Part shown: positions 10,768 through 20,683 of the stretch, piece after piece | How the letters are laid out: the number at the start of each line of letters is the position of its first letter | Numbering within the stretch: the first letter of the stretch is position 1 | Position numbers and translations under genes: made by a program | Origin: Zygnema cylindricum | Taxonomy: Eukaryota > Streptophyta > Zygnematophyceae > Zygnematales > Zygnemataceae | DNA length: 64,000 bases | Direction: 5' to 3' | NCBI GenBank assembly: GCA_037447655.1 | Contig: JBBHKE010000880.1 | Location: forward strand, 126,001 to 190,000 | Notes under the pieces: model-generated | Database searches by the model: none | What the model was told of the DNA's origin: nothing | What the model saw: the letters and a program-made list of their open reading frames with translations, nothing else

Positions 10768-11485
10768 TATTGAAATGTAAGCTTCAGTAAGTCTTAGGAA
10801 TTTGAGTCTACAACTTAGAATATTTTTGGACCACCAACTATTCAATATTAATTATATTTAATGTGGATTTTTAGTATCTACTTGAATAGTTATCTTTGAG
10901 TTTATTAGTGTGTACGGCCGCCTAAGAATGTAGAAGTGAAACATATCTCCCGCATTTTTAGACTGTAGATATTATTACTAGACAATTTTGGTTCAAGTAG
11001 TTAGATTTTTGTCAGTAGATATTTAGGTGAACCTTGTACATACATTTTAGATGTTTTCTAGATATTTTAGATGTTTTCTAGATATTTTAAGTATTTACTT
11101 CAATTAGGATTAATCAATTCAATACATAATGTATATTCTACACAAGAATTAAAGAAATGAGAGCACTAAGAGTAGTTTAAGGTGTTTTGTGCTCTATTGT
11201 CTTTGATTTGCTTATAGGTTGAAAGACCTCTTTCATTTGGAGTTATCTATCTTACACTATAGATCTAGTCCACTAGGCATTTCTCTTTGGGTTTACTTTT
11301 GCAGTCATGTCTACTGATTGCTCTGCAGTCATGCCTACTCATTGCTCAGCTTCTGCTGCAAATGCTCCTATTAGCCCTAGTGCTCCACCTACTCCTCCGG
11401 GGACAAATATCCCGGCTGGTGCAAAAGTGACTCCTACTGGGAGTGAGTCACAGCCGAGTCTAAATGCTTATAACCTTCAACAACA
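10768..11485 (+). mobile_element. Copia family A LTR, right copy (718 bp)
   Basis: Preceded by the polypurine tract AAGCTTAAGGGGAG, starts TATTGAAATG, ends CAACAACA. It aligns throughout with the LTR at 459-1163 but with many substitutions and small indels, so the two are old or come from different insertions. An open gag start ATG at 11307 (MSTDCSAV...) runs to the LTR end. The next base is the satellite, not a primer-binding site. Confidence 0.85.
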
Positions 11486-12682
11486 GGAATTATTACCTAA
11501 CTTACAAAAAATGTTAGCGCTAACAAGAATCGTTATCTAAATTACACAAAATTTTAGCGCAAACATGAATTGTTATTTAACTTACACAAACTGTAACCGC
11601 TAACAGAAATTTTTATCTTAACTACACAAACTCTTAGCGCTAACATGAATTGTTATCTGAATTACAAAAACCGCTAACAGGAATTTGTCTTCTAAATTAC
11701 ACAAAGTTTTAACGCTAAAAGGAATTGTTACCTAAATTACACAAAGTGTTAGCATTAACAAGAATTGTTACCTAACTTACACAAAATGTTAACGCTAATA
11801 GGAATGTTATCTAAACTACACAAACTGTTAGCGCTAACAAGAATTGTTACCTAACTTACACAAATTGTTAGCGCTTAGAAGAATTGTTACCTAAATTACA
11901 CAAGCTGTTAGCGCTAACAATAATTGTAACCTAGCTTACACAAACTGTTAGCGCTAACAAGAATTGTAACCTAACTTACACAAACTGTTAGCGCTTACAA
12001 GAATTGTTACCTAAATTACACAAGCTGTTAGCGCTAACAAGAATTGTAACCTAACTTACACAAACTGTTAGCGCTTACAAGAATTCTTACCTAAATTACA
12101 CAAGCTGTTAGCGCTAACAAGAATTGTAACCTAAATTACACAAGCTGTTAGCGCTAACAGGAATTGTTACCTAAATTTCACAAAGTGTAAGCGCTAACAA
12201 AAATTGTTATCTAAATTACACAAAATTTTAGCGCTAACATGAATTGTTATTTAAATTACATTTACTGTAACCGCTAACAAAAATTTTTATCTAAACTACA
12301 CAAACTCTTAGCGCTTACATGAATTGTTATTTGAATTACAAAAACCGCTAACAAGAATTTGTCTTTTAAATTACACAAAGTTTTAACGCTAAAAGGAATT
12401 GTTACCTAAATTACACAAAGTGTTAGCATTAACAAGAATTGTAACCTAACTTACACAAAATGTTAACGCTAATAGGAATGTTATCTAAACTACACAAACT
12501 GTTAGCGCTAACATGAATTGTAACCTAGCTTACACAAACTGTTAGCGCTAACAAGAATTGTAACCTAACTTACACAAACTGTTAGCGCTAACAGGAATTG
12601 TTACCTAAATTTCACAAAGTGTTAGCGCTAACAAAAATTGTTTCCTAATTTACACAAACTGTTAGCGCTAACAAGAATTGTA
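11486..12682. repeat. 40-bp satellite array, right block (about 30 copies)
   Basis: Head-to-tail 40-bp units, for example starts at 11825 and 11865, each with a GTTAGCGCTAAC palindrome. There is higher-order structure: a block at about 11600-11840 recurs at about 12275-12510, including shared irregular units (for example GGAATTTGTCTT), a period of about 674 bp or 17 units. The array begins directly after the LTR end and stops directly before gag coding sequence, so it occupies the place of the primer-binding site and gag N-terminus of an A element. Confidence 0.93.
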
Positions 12683-12890
12683 CTAAAGAGAAGCCTCCCT
12701 AAAGAATATAAGAGTGCATTAGATAGATTGACTTTAACTGATAAAAAAGATTGGAGCCTAAATCTAGCGAGAAGATTAGTTTTAGAAGAAGAGGCTAGTA
12801 AAAAGGTTTTATCAAATGGGAGGAATATGAAGGAATTTAAGTCTCTGTTTCAGAAAATTCAAAGTAGTAGTGCTGCAAATGTTATTCCGA
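12683..12890 (+). pseudogene. Copia gag middle fragment
   Basis: In frame: LPKEYKSALDRLTLTDKKDW followed by NLARRLVLEEEASKK, the conserved gag segment seen at about 7110-7210 and on the minus strand near 32800-32690. About 60 codons are left, flanked by the satellite on the left and by the polypurine tract of an S-family LTR on the right. Confidence 0.75.
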
Positions 12891-12904
12891 TGCACGAAAC
12901 TAAA

Positions 12905-12916
12905 TTTTCGGGGGAG
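12905..12916 (+). other. Polypurine tract of S-family element
   Basis: TTTTCGGGGGAG directly before the LTR. The preceding 15-20 bases (GATGCACGAAACTAAA) match the internal 3' end of the complete S element at 43001-43029 with two differences. Confidence 0.7.
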
Positions 12917-13711
12917 TGTTGTTTTGAAAACTTAGTTTCGTGCGTACTTGACTTTTTATACGCTTGAGACGTTTCGTGCGTATAATAATTATGTGGAGGT
13001 TCGAATGGATTCACGGATTGGGGGAGCAAATGTACGGATAAAACTAAAGTGAAGTGAGGGAGTTATTTGTGGCGTGACTACGCAACAATAAATGGATGGC
13101 GGATTGCGAAGCGATCTGATTTGAAATGTACAATACGTTGAAATATGCGCCGCCGGTACGGCGCATCTATTTGAGACAATTGTGCTTTAAATAAGGCAAC
13201 GATGCTGCTACGAAGCTGCGGTTATTTTTGGATATGTCCAGGTATGTGACAACGCAGCTGCAACGAAGCTGACAACGCAGCTGCTGTTGATATGAATCAA
13301 GTCGGTGGACGAGATTAATACGAAGATCACAAATGACTGAACAAGTTGACTTTTCGGAGATGTAGGTGTATATATTTGGTTGAATAGTGGTTTGTCCTTT
13401 AGTTAATTACTTTATTAGTATAGATTAATTCATTCTGACATACATCGAATTATTCGGGTATACTCGTAGTAATTTAGTTAGGTGGTAGATAATGAACGGT
13501 TGGTATGCCTCTGTACATAGAGTAGTGAACTCTCAAAGTATAACTTGTAGGTCTTACATTATCGTGATATCACAGCTTAGTTAATCAAAGACATGGCAAA
13601 CTGTTTTTCTGCAACTTTGACCTGTTAGTGTGATCACTCTGATTGATGTTTTGATGTAAAACTTTGTGGATGTATTTAGTGATCTAGAAACTATATGTGT
13701 GTGAAGTTTTA
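12917..13711 (+). mobile_element. S-family LTR, 3' truncated
   Basis: Starts TGTTGTTTTGAAAAC and contains the family marks: GTTTCGTGCGTA repeats (12940-12985), the GGAGGTTCGAATGGATT block, the hairpin CGGATTGC-GAA-GCGATCTG near 13100, and the cytosine-rich TGGTATGCCTCTGTACAT and GTAGGTCTTA blocks near 13500-13555. It breaks off near 13711, about 250 bp short of the usual GGACAACA end, where DDE transposase sequence begins. Confidence 0.75.
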
Positions 13712-14475
13712 ATTAAATGTCTAAAACCTAATTAAACCATTTCTTTATGAAAGGACGCAAAATCTTTGTTCTCCCATTCCGCGTCATCAAGGACTACATC
13801 CTTCTAAGTGTCGGCATCTTGAATGCCTTAGACAAAATCTCGTGCCGATGTAGAAGGAATTGGCACCTCATCGCCTTCAAAATGGCATCGCCATTTCATG
13901 ATGATGACTTGTAAATCCGGGGTGAGCATGTTCTCCTCCCATTTCTCGTCCTTCAATGACAAACCGCACTAAATCATAGCTTTACGTGCGTAACCCATTC
14001 GTTGATTGTCCTTCATTGCGTTGACTTCGCAAATTGAATCGTGAGCCAACTTAAGGAAAAAGGCCTTTCGGGCCCGAGTAGCTTCCCGAACCAACCTTTG
14101 TCACTCGGATGGGACCACGCATGTTTCTCAATCCCGTTTATTTTTTAGTCCTCCCATTTCCGCGACCAAACCTCTTTAATTTTGGAAATGACGAAGGAGT
14201 CGGCGGGTTGCACGAGGCGAGTCGCGCAAGGAGGGAAGAAGTGGAGTAGAGTCCTCTTGGGGAGTAATACTCAGTTCAACTCCTCCGAATTGTTGTGCCC
14301 GCCACAATTGTCGCGGAATATTATTTTTTCACGTCCTTTGCGGTCTCCTTGGTAAGACCTCGACCATTCCATCCATTGCGGGAAAACGGTTTTATCATTC
14401 CATCTTTTGGGGCCGGTTCAATAGCAAACTCCTACAATAGGAAAAAATAAAGGATAGGATAGGTGAGTTACTTGA

Positions 14476-14550
14476 GGGGGGGAGAAAGAGGGAGAGGGAG
14501 AGGAGGTTGATAGGGGGCGTAGAGGGAGAGAGGGAGAGGGGAAACTCATA
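14476..14550. repeat. GA-rich microsatellite in the transposase intron
   Basis: GGGGGGAGAAAGAGGGAGAGG-like purine run, inside the intron inferred for the DDE transposase gene. Confidence 0.85.
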
Positions 14551-14871
14551 TTTTCATAGAGAGGAATACATACAAAATATAGGAAAATAACGATGATGCC
14601 AATATTTCAAATATTTAAATTTAATGAAACTTACCCGGTACATCCTTGGCAAGGCCTTTTATCGGGTAATTTTGACTGCGGTTTGTGAATATTATCATTG
14701 GAGACTCGATTTGTGCATTCGCTCCTCCGGTGAGTCGTACCATCAATGTCATGGACTCTCCACCACCCGCAACATTGACGTACCTTACAACCTCGTCGCC
14801 GCGAATCTTGCTGACCATATTTACAATTAAGTGGGTTTTCTCCATGTTCTCCACCAAATCCTCGTTGAAAC

Positions 14872-15908
14872 TGTTGAAATAACTAGTTCTTGGGTATTTT
14901 CTAGGTCTAAATATATTAGCGGAAAAAGATAAGAAAAATGCAGGCAGCCTGCCTCCATCTCTTCTCTCTTGCCCCCATACTTATCTCTTCTCTCTTGCCC
15001 CTATAGTTGTTGTAGTCACTGAAGGAGAGAGAGAGAGTGATGGAGCCATGGCTGCCTCAGCTCCATAGGTAGGACTAAAGAATGACTTAAATCACTCTCA
15101 ACAAAAGGTTGAGTCCGGCAAGACTCGAACCTCCGAGCGACAGAGTGCGGCGTAACCGTTAGCTCTAACCAGTCTGTCGTAGAAGTCCGTTAGGATACAT
15201 GGGGTTTGATATTTATTTAAACTTGTGTATGGTACGGAAACCGATTAACCAAAATATGAACGAAAGAACATAGAACAAGTTAAATTTTAGTGCTGACATC
15301 ATTTCGCACGAAACAAATGAATCACAAATTTGTTTCGATGGCTAAAATTCAATGTTAGATTTAATTCTCTGGCATACATACGGCTACCGAGATCCCGGAA
15401 TGGTCACTTTGGCGTTTATAAACATGGCATGACTTCGCGCAACGTGGAGGGACAACATTTCGTCGTAGAAATTATGGGGAGCGTACGGACGAGTGAAAGA
15501 TTGGCACGCGTCCACTCAACGGCCTTGTCGTACACAGGCCGTACAGAAAGGACATCGGTCATAGTACCTTTCTGTACTTTACAGTTATGTGATTGGGTCG
15601 TACAGTAGTAGATAGGGGTAGGGGTTGTTAGAGGGAAGTAGGACTTAGCATATTTTGAAGACAATCACCTCTCCTTTGGGAGCTTTGTAAAAATTGGCAT
15701 CTTTGCCACCTCATGACTTATCGGCTGGTTGGCTGTTTTCAATGATTCTTTTTGCTACGGACTCAAGGGAGTCTATGTTGCACACGGGTGCAGTCACACT
15801 GATACTTTGCCTTTTTGGGTAGCAATGGTTGTGGCTTGAAGTGGGTAAGTTAAAAACTATCTAGAGGCTTCTTGAATTCTGTAGTCCAATAGAGGACACG
15901 GAATTGCA
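14872..15908 (+). mobile_element. Solo LTR, family B, plus orientation (1037 bp)
   Basis: Starts TGTTGAAATAAC and ends CCAATAGAGGACACGG-AATTGCA, matching the ends of the B LTRs at 16766-17759 and 27598-36175 in reverse orientation. Flanking pentamers GAAAC (14867-14871) and AAAAC (15909-15913) agree at four of five positions, a slightly worn target duplication. It was inserted in the DDE transposase gene between the residues FNEDLVEN and the upstream intron. It carries a tRNA-like module on its antisense strand. Confidence 0.8.
15095..15185 (-). other. tRNA-like module in B LTR (best box B)
   Basis: Read on the minus strand, TGGTTAGAGCTAACGG resembles a box A and GGTTCGAGTCT (15131-15121) fits the box B consensus GGTTCGANTCC at all but the last base, with 38 bases between the two. 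The T and acceptor stems are not fully paired, so it is not a functional tRNA gene. The corresponding place in the other three B LTRs holds a related tRNA-like sequence in the same relative orientation. Confidence 0.5.
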
Positions 15909-16705
15909 AAAACGACCTATTATCCACCAAAAAAGTATAAAAACACAAAAAAAACAAAACACAAGTATATTGAAAAAAATGACATTGTTGGTTTACATTG
16001 TAGTCATCTTTAAAAATTTAGGGGGTTACTAAGACAACAAATGTCCTTTACACACTCGTTTCCCTCAACAAGCACGGAAAAGATACTAAATTATAAAATT
16101 TATATGATAAAAAGCAACAAAGGGAAGAAAAATACCAGGCTTACCCTTTAGAAATCCTCTTTTTAATACGCCCATGTGATATGCCACGGTCCTCTCGATG
16201 TATTCCTTCTTCTCCAGACTGAATTGTAGTTTGCCCTTTTGAGCTCGGGCGTTAATGCTATGCTTTTCGAAATAGCCTTGAATCCAACGCCGAGTGATTC
16301 TAATGTCGATCACTTCACCACTGCTGTTGATAAATTCCGGCGCACCATTCTTTTTCATTTCGGCAATGATGAAATTAGCCATTTTACCCACAATTATAGT
16401 TGACATTTTCATGCCCGCCTTTTGGAATCGGAAGCATTCGTCCACTAAGTTGTTGTGGACCTTCGTCACCCATGGAAGCTCCTTTGTACCCCTTCCCGCT
16501 AACGCCTTCGTTACCGCCACGCTGCTCCTTCCAAAACCAGAAGTAGATAAAGAGACAATAGTTTCCCTTATTCCTTTAAGTACCACCACCCTTTCTATTT
16601 ACCACCGCCTTGCCTTGTGGTACTTTGCAATTGGAGTAAAGAAAGCACAAAAATTAGTCACTAAAAATCTATGTAAAAAGCGATTACATTTTAATAATTG
16701 CTTTT

Positions 16706-16757
16706 GCGACGAGGATTTGTTGTAGCTAAATTTAGCGACGACAAATCCTTGTCGTTG
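16706..16757. repeat. Long imperfect hairpin
   Basis: GCGACGAGGATTTGT and ACAAATCCTTGTCG form a 14-bp stem (one mismatch) around a 20-base loop. It lies just upstream of the DDE transposase start on that strand, so it may be part of that element's terminal region. Confidence 0.5.
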
Positions 16758-16765
16758 AATCAGCG

Positions 16766-17759
16766 TGTAAAACTCTGTGACCTCCATTGGTCCACAGAAT
16801 GTCCAGCTATTATGAAGCCTCTAAGAAAATATTTGCAATTTTGAATTTGGCAATGAATAACTGCCACCATGGCACGAAAAAACTCTGTCCGACTACACCT
16901 TTGTGTAGCCTAGACTCCTCTGAGTCCGCAGCAAAAAGAATCACTGAATTTGCTCACCCGAGCATTAAGTTACGGCGAACCAAAGTTGGTCCATAAATAC
17001 AAGTGCACTCTGGGAGAGAGGCTGAAAAACCAAAAATATTCTAAGTCCTAAGCTACCTCTCTAAACCTATTACTAAAATACTTGACCAATCACATGACTG
17101 TGAAGTACAAGAAGGTACAAGTACCGCTGTACTTGTTGTACGGCCATAGTACGGCATGGCCGGTCCTCTGACGCGTGTCAGTTCCGGAGCCGTAGTTGCT
17201 CCTCCTGTAATATCCGTTGTCCAACCATATGTTGCCACGTGTCATCTGCCGACATCTGGTCCGCAAAATGCCAAACTGCTATTCCGGCATTTTAGCTCCA
17301 CTCTGAGCCCTTTATCAGACCCGGACATTTGATTTCGTTCGTCGACATTAAATGTCGATTCGTATAATTCGTGCGGTCCGATTTCGTGCGGACCGGTATG
17401 TTTCTATGCATAAATCGTCTCGTAAATTGTTAAGTGGAATATCCGGCGCCGTAAGTCTTTAAATAAATATCGCGTCATATATGTGTATCACTACTTCAAG
17501 ACCTTCTGGATAAGGCGGACGGTTAGTCCGCACGGTGGTCATCCCGAGGTCTTTGGATCAAGTCCCACAACTGGCAGTCTATATTTTGCAGAAAACTATA
17601 CTAGTGATTATATTTTGCAGAAAACTATACTAGTGATCTGCCTATCCCTTTAGCTGCTAGAGGCAACTATGGCTGCCTGCAAGTCCTCAGTGACTACGAC
17701 AAGTAAGAGGGCTATTGTAAGATCACAAGAAAGACTACAAATTACCTTTTTTTTCAACA
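16766..17759 (-). mobile_element. Copia B 3' LTR (994 bp)
   Basis: On the minus strand it starts TGTTGAAAAAAAAGG, directly after the polypurine tract AATAAGGGGAG, and ends GAGTTTTACA. It aligns with the split 5' LTR (for example the GGTCCATAAATA, GCATTAAGTTA and TACGGCATGGCCGGTCC blocks). It contains the antisense tRNA-like module at 17500-17570. Confidence 0.85.
17500..17570 (+). other. tRNA-like module in B 3' LTR
   Basis: On the plus strand, antisense to the LTR: GGATAAGGCGGACGGTTAG (tRNA-Arg-like D-arm region) and, 28 bases on, the box B-like GGATCAAGTCC at 17555-17565. The same block is at 35122-35195, with GGATCAATTCC. Confidence 0.5.
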
Positions 17760-17772
17760 CTCCCCTTATTTT

Positions 17773-18940
17773 CTAGTCTATCTTTTGCTTTAGTCCACAC
17801 TTCTCCCTACAAAATATCAATTTAGGAGAAGGAACCGGTTTAGTCCTCATATTTGCTACCATCTCACCATCTGGTCTATATTCCAAACTAATGATTTTAT
17901 TCTCAACTTTCTCCCTAACAAAGCTCAAACGAATATCCATGTGTTTTGCTTTAAAATGATGCTTAGGGTTTGCTGCAATTGCAATCGCAGCTTGATTATC
18001 ACAAAAATATCTTTTGTACTCCATTCTTCATGTATCCCAATTCTTGAAGCAAAGATTTCACCCACATTAATTCTTTCACTGCCGAACAAGAGGCCATATA
18101 CACAGCCTCCATAGTGGACTGAGCAATCACCTTTTGTTGCTTAGTGCTCCAACAGCAAGTCCCATTCCCAACATATAACACATACCCAGAAGTACACCTC
18201 CTCATCGGAGCATCCCCATAACTGGCATCACTCCAAGTGGTGATGCTAGTATTATCCCTTCCCAAATGCAACCATAGATCTTTTGTTCCTATCAAGTACC
18301 GCATGGCCCTTTTGGCCGCTTCCCAATCTTTCTTTCTAGGATCATTCAAACTCCTACTTAATACTCCCACAGCTGCTGCTATATCAGGACGAGTACAGTT
18401 CATAAAATAGATCAAACTACCGACAATCGGTATGTACGGAATAGTTTGCATGAACTTACTTTCCTCAGGTCCTAACTCATTATCCAAGATCAAGATTCCC
18501 TCTTCTGAGCTCCCCTCATTTCCCTTCTTTAAGTCCATTGGATTTGTACAACTATTTGCTTTATCCATTTGAAATTTTTCCAGCATATTCCCAATTGCTT
18601 CCTTTTGAGTTAGTCTAATTGTTTTCTTTTCTCTATCCCTCTCCAACTGAATTCCCTAAATATACTTTGCCTCCCCCAAATCTTTCATTTCAAATCTACT
18701 TTTTAGATCCTTTTTCAATCTATTAATTTTCTCCATTAATTTACTCAAAACAAGCAAATAATCAACATATATGGCAATGAAAATTATGCCTTCCTCATCC
18801 TCAAATAAGTAGATGGAATGATCCGAACTGATTTGGATATATCCCAAACTTGTCAAAAACTCGTTCAGCTTTTTCTTCCATTGGCATGGAGCTTGCTTTA
18901 TTACATGAAGGGACTTTATTGATCTGCACACCTTGCTTTC
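17773..18940 (-). pseudogene. Copia B RT C-terminal part and RNase H
   Basis: Reads HVIKQAPCQWKKKLNEF, then the catalytic box as YVDY instead of YVDD (Tyr codon at 18758-18760), then GLGEAKYI with a TAG stop at 18656, PDIAAAVGVLSRSLNDP, SDASYGDAPMRRCTSGY, STMEAVYMASCSAV and FCDNQAAIA. It ends in MANMRTKPVPSPKLIFCR. RNase H carries a frameshift near 18000. The RT could not polymerise with this YVDY. The RT is cut on its 5' side by the solo LTR at 18941. Confidence 0.9.
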
Positions 18941-20129
18941 TGTTGTTTTGAAATGTTAGTTTCGTGCATACGCCACACTTTGTGCGCACGCGACGTTTCG
19001 TGCGTAGATTATTACCCGAAATAATGTGGTGGTACAAATGGAGGTTCGAATAAAATTGTGGATTGGGGGAGTAGTTGAACGATTGGAATCTAGGGGACGT
19101 GAGGGAGTAATTGAGTGGCTCGGAATAAGTTTGTAAATGGACGGCTGATCGCGAAGCGATCCTATGTGAAAGGTACGAAATGTTGAATATGTACGCCGCG
19201 GTACGGAGCGTCTTGTTTAGACAAGTGTTCTTCATTTGCGACAGGCTCATTTATTGCAAAGGACGCATGTTCAGGACGGAAAATATTTTGAAGGTACGGT
19301 TTAATTTCGGCAAGTGGGTCATGGTACATTTGGAGGGCGGACGGCGTCCGCCGATATTTTCAAGGGATCGTAATTTTGATGACGTGGTATCAAGTGGACC
19401 ATACGTATGTGATGTCGATTCACTACGTGGTTTAGTCCACAAGTGAATAATCAAATTGATACTCAACACGCGGATTTTATGGAAGCGTCGGTGTAAATAT
19501 TTTGATTTAACATTGTTTTGTCTTTTTGTGCATTAATTATTAATGTAGAATTACATTTTCTGACATACCTCGAATTATTCAGGTATACTCACATTAGTTT
19601 AAGTAGATGGTAAATTACGTACGGCTGGTATGCCTCCGTACATTTAGTGGTAGGCTTGAGTGTATATATTGTAGAACTTAGTCATTTCAGAACATAGAAA
19701 CTTTCTGTACCAAAACCTGTTTATGGACATTTTTGGTAATTTTATCTGAGTAATGCTCTCAGATCTAAAGGCAGAATTATCTGAAATTTTTCATATGTGT
19801 TCCTCCCTGTATTGTTTACATTGCTACAGATTTGCAGGCCTATTGTGTGCGTGGTCTGTGTTTTAATTCATTGTGAAGTTGGTCGGTTTTATCAAAGTTC
19901 TGGCAAACTATTTTTCTGCAACTTTGACTAGATGATGTGATTACTTTGTTTATTATTTTTGTCACAAACTTTGTAAGTTTATTCTATAGCCTAGAAAATA
20001 TTTGTGATTGTAGGTTCAGCCTGTTTTGTTATTTATGTAGAATTCTGTGTTGATTCAAAGTAGGCTGTTTTTGGGTAGTCTGTGGTGCTTCCGAGGGTAA
20101 ATCCATGGCTAAAATGGCTATGGACAACA
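18941..20129 (+). mobile_element. Solo S-family LTR in copia B RT, TSD CTTTC
   Basis: A 1189-bp LTR from TGTTGTTTTGAAATG to TGGACAACA. The flanking pentamer CTTTC occurs at 18936-18940 and 20130-20134. The copia B frame resumes on the other side. It contains the GTTTCGTGCGTA repeats, the hairpin GATCGC-GAA-GCGATC near 19152, the TGGTATGCCTCCGTACATT block near 19627 and TGTAGAACTTAG near 19670. Confidence 0.92.
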
Positions 20130-20337
20130 CTTTCTTCTCCTTTCTCCACAAATCCTTCCGGTTGTCGCATGAATATCTCTTATTCCAATTCTCCGTGTAA
20201 GAAAGCGGTTTTGATGTCCATCTGGTGCACTTCTATGCCTTCCGCTGCCGCGAGACTAAGTAGAATCCTGACGGAGGGGAATCTAACAACAGGAGCAAAA
20301 GTCTTCTCACAATCGATTCCCTCCTTCTGTGTGAACC
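20130..20337 (-). pseudogene. Copia B RT fragment (first copy of a duplicated 145 bp)
   Basis: Minus-strand [40 protein letters not shown] and AFLHGELE-like residues, continuing towards the polymerase region at 18940. Its last 145 bases (20193-20337) are repeated at 23398-23542 on the other side of the hAT insert, with two substitutions. Confidence 0.85.
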
Positions 20338-20433
20338 ATAGAGGTTTCATTCGTTAAAATTTTAAAATTTTTACGATTATGCATTTTTTTTAGGGTTTTT
20401 TGAACTTTTCGTAAATTTCGTATAGTATTCGTG

Positions 20434-20516
20434 TACGGACAGGTTGTACGGATTGTACTTGTACGGACGTACAGAAAGTACGGGTCTAAATTGTACGGAA
20501 AAGCGAATTGTACGTA
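20434..20516. repeat. Cluster of GTACGG/GTACGT motifs upstream of the hAT gene
   Basis: About seven copies in 83 bp in both orientations, for example TGTACGGACAGGTTGTACGG and CTTGTACGGACGTACAG. Positioned between the left junction and the transposase start, where subterminal transposase-binding sites would lie. Confidence 0.6.
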
Positions 20517-20683
20517 ATTAAAAAAAAAAAAAAAAAACGATGTCACTTCATTTCCATTTTTTTCGACTTCTTGACCTTTCTTCCAAGAAGACACGAAGCC
20601 ACCATTGTAGCCGCATTTGAAGCCTCACTAGAGCCGCCATTGAAATCTCTCTTTAGCCTCCGCGAACTTTCGTAAACGCAGCC

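Larger units (their letters stand above)
13742..16589 (-). pseudogene. Tigger/pogo-type DDE transposase gene, split and decayed
   Basis: On the minus strand. An N-terminal part starts at 16589: about 155 residues with a helix-turn-helix/CENP-B-like stretch (RRWIQGYFEKHSINARAQKG), ending at a donor G/GTAAGC near 16143. The catalytic part resumes below the inserted LTR, with GGGESMTLMVRLTGGANAQI and NYPIKGLAKDVPG, then an intron (about 14432-14634; donor GTAAGT, acceptor TATTGTAG, both seen on the minus strand). Next come TGPKRWND, FRDNCGGHNN (second catalytic Asp) and PCATRLVQPADSF (Asp of the third catalytic site). The order and motifs are those of the DDE_1 superfamily. Stops in the C-terminal part and a 1-kb solo LTR in the middle make it inactive. 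The stretch 15914-16085 is probably intron. Confidence 0.8.

Noticed and set aside
1-12682. Possible CRISPR array
   Set aside because: The 40-bp units are contiguous without unique spacers and belong to a eukaryotic satellite.
15095-15185. A functional tRNA gene on the minus strand
   Set aside because: Box B fits but acceptor and T stems do not pair well, and the sequence lies in a repeated LTR.
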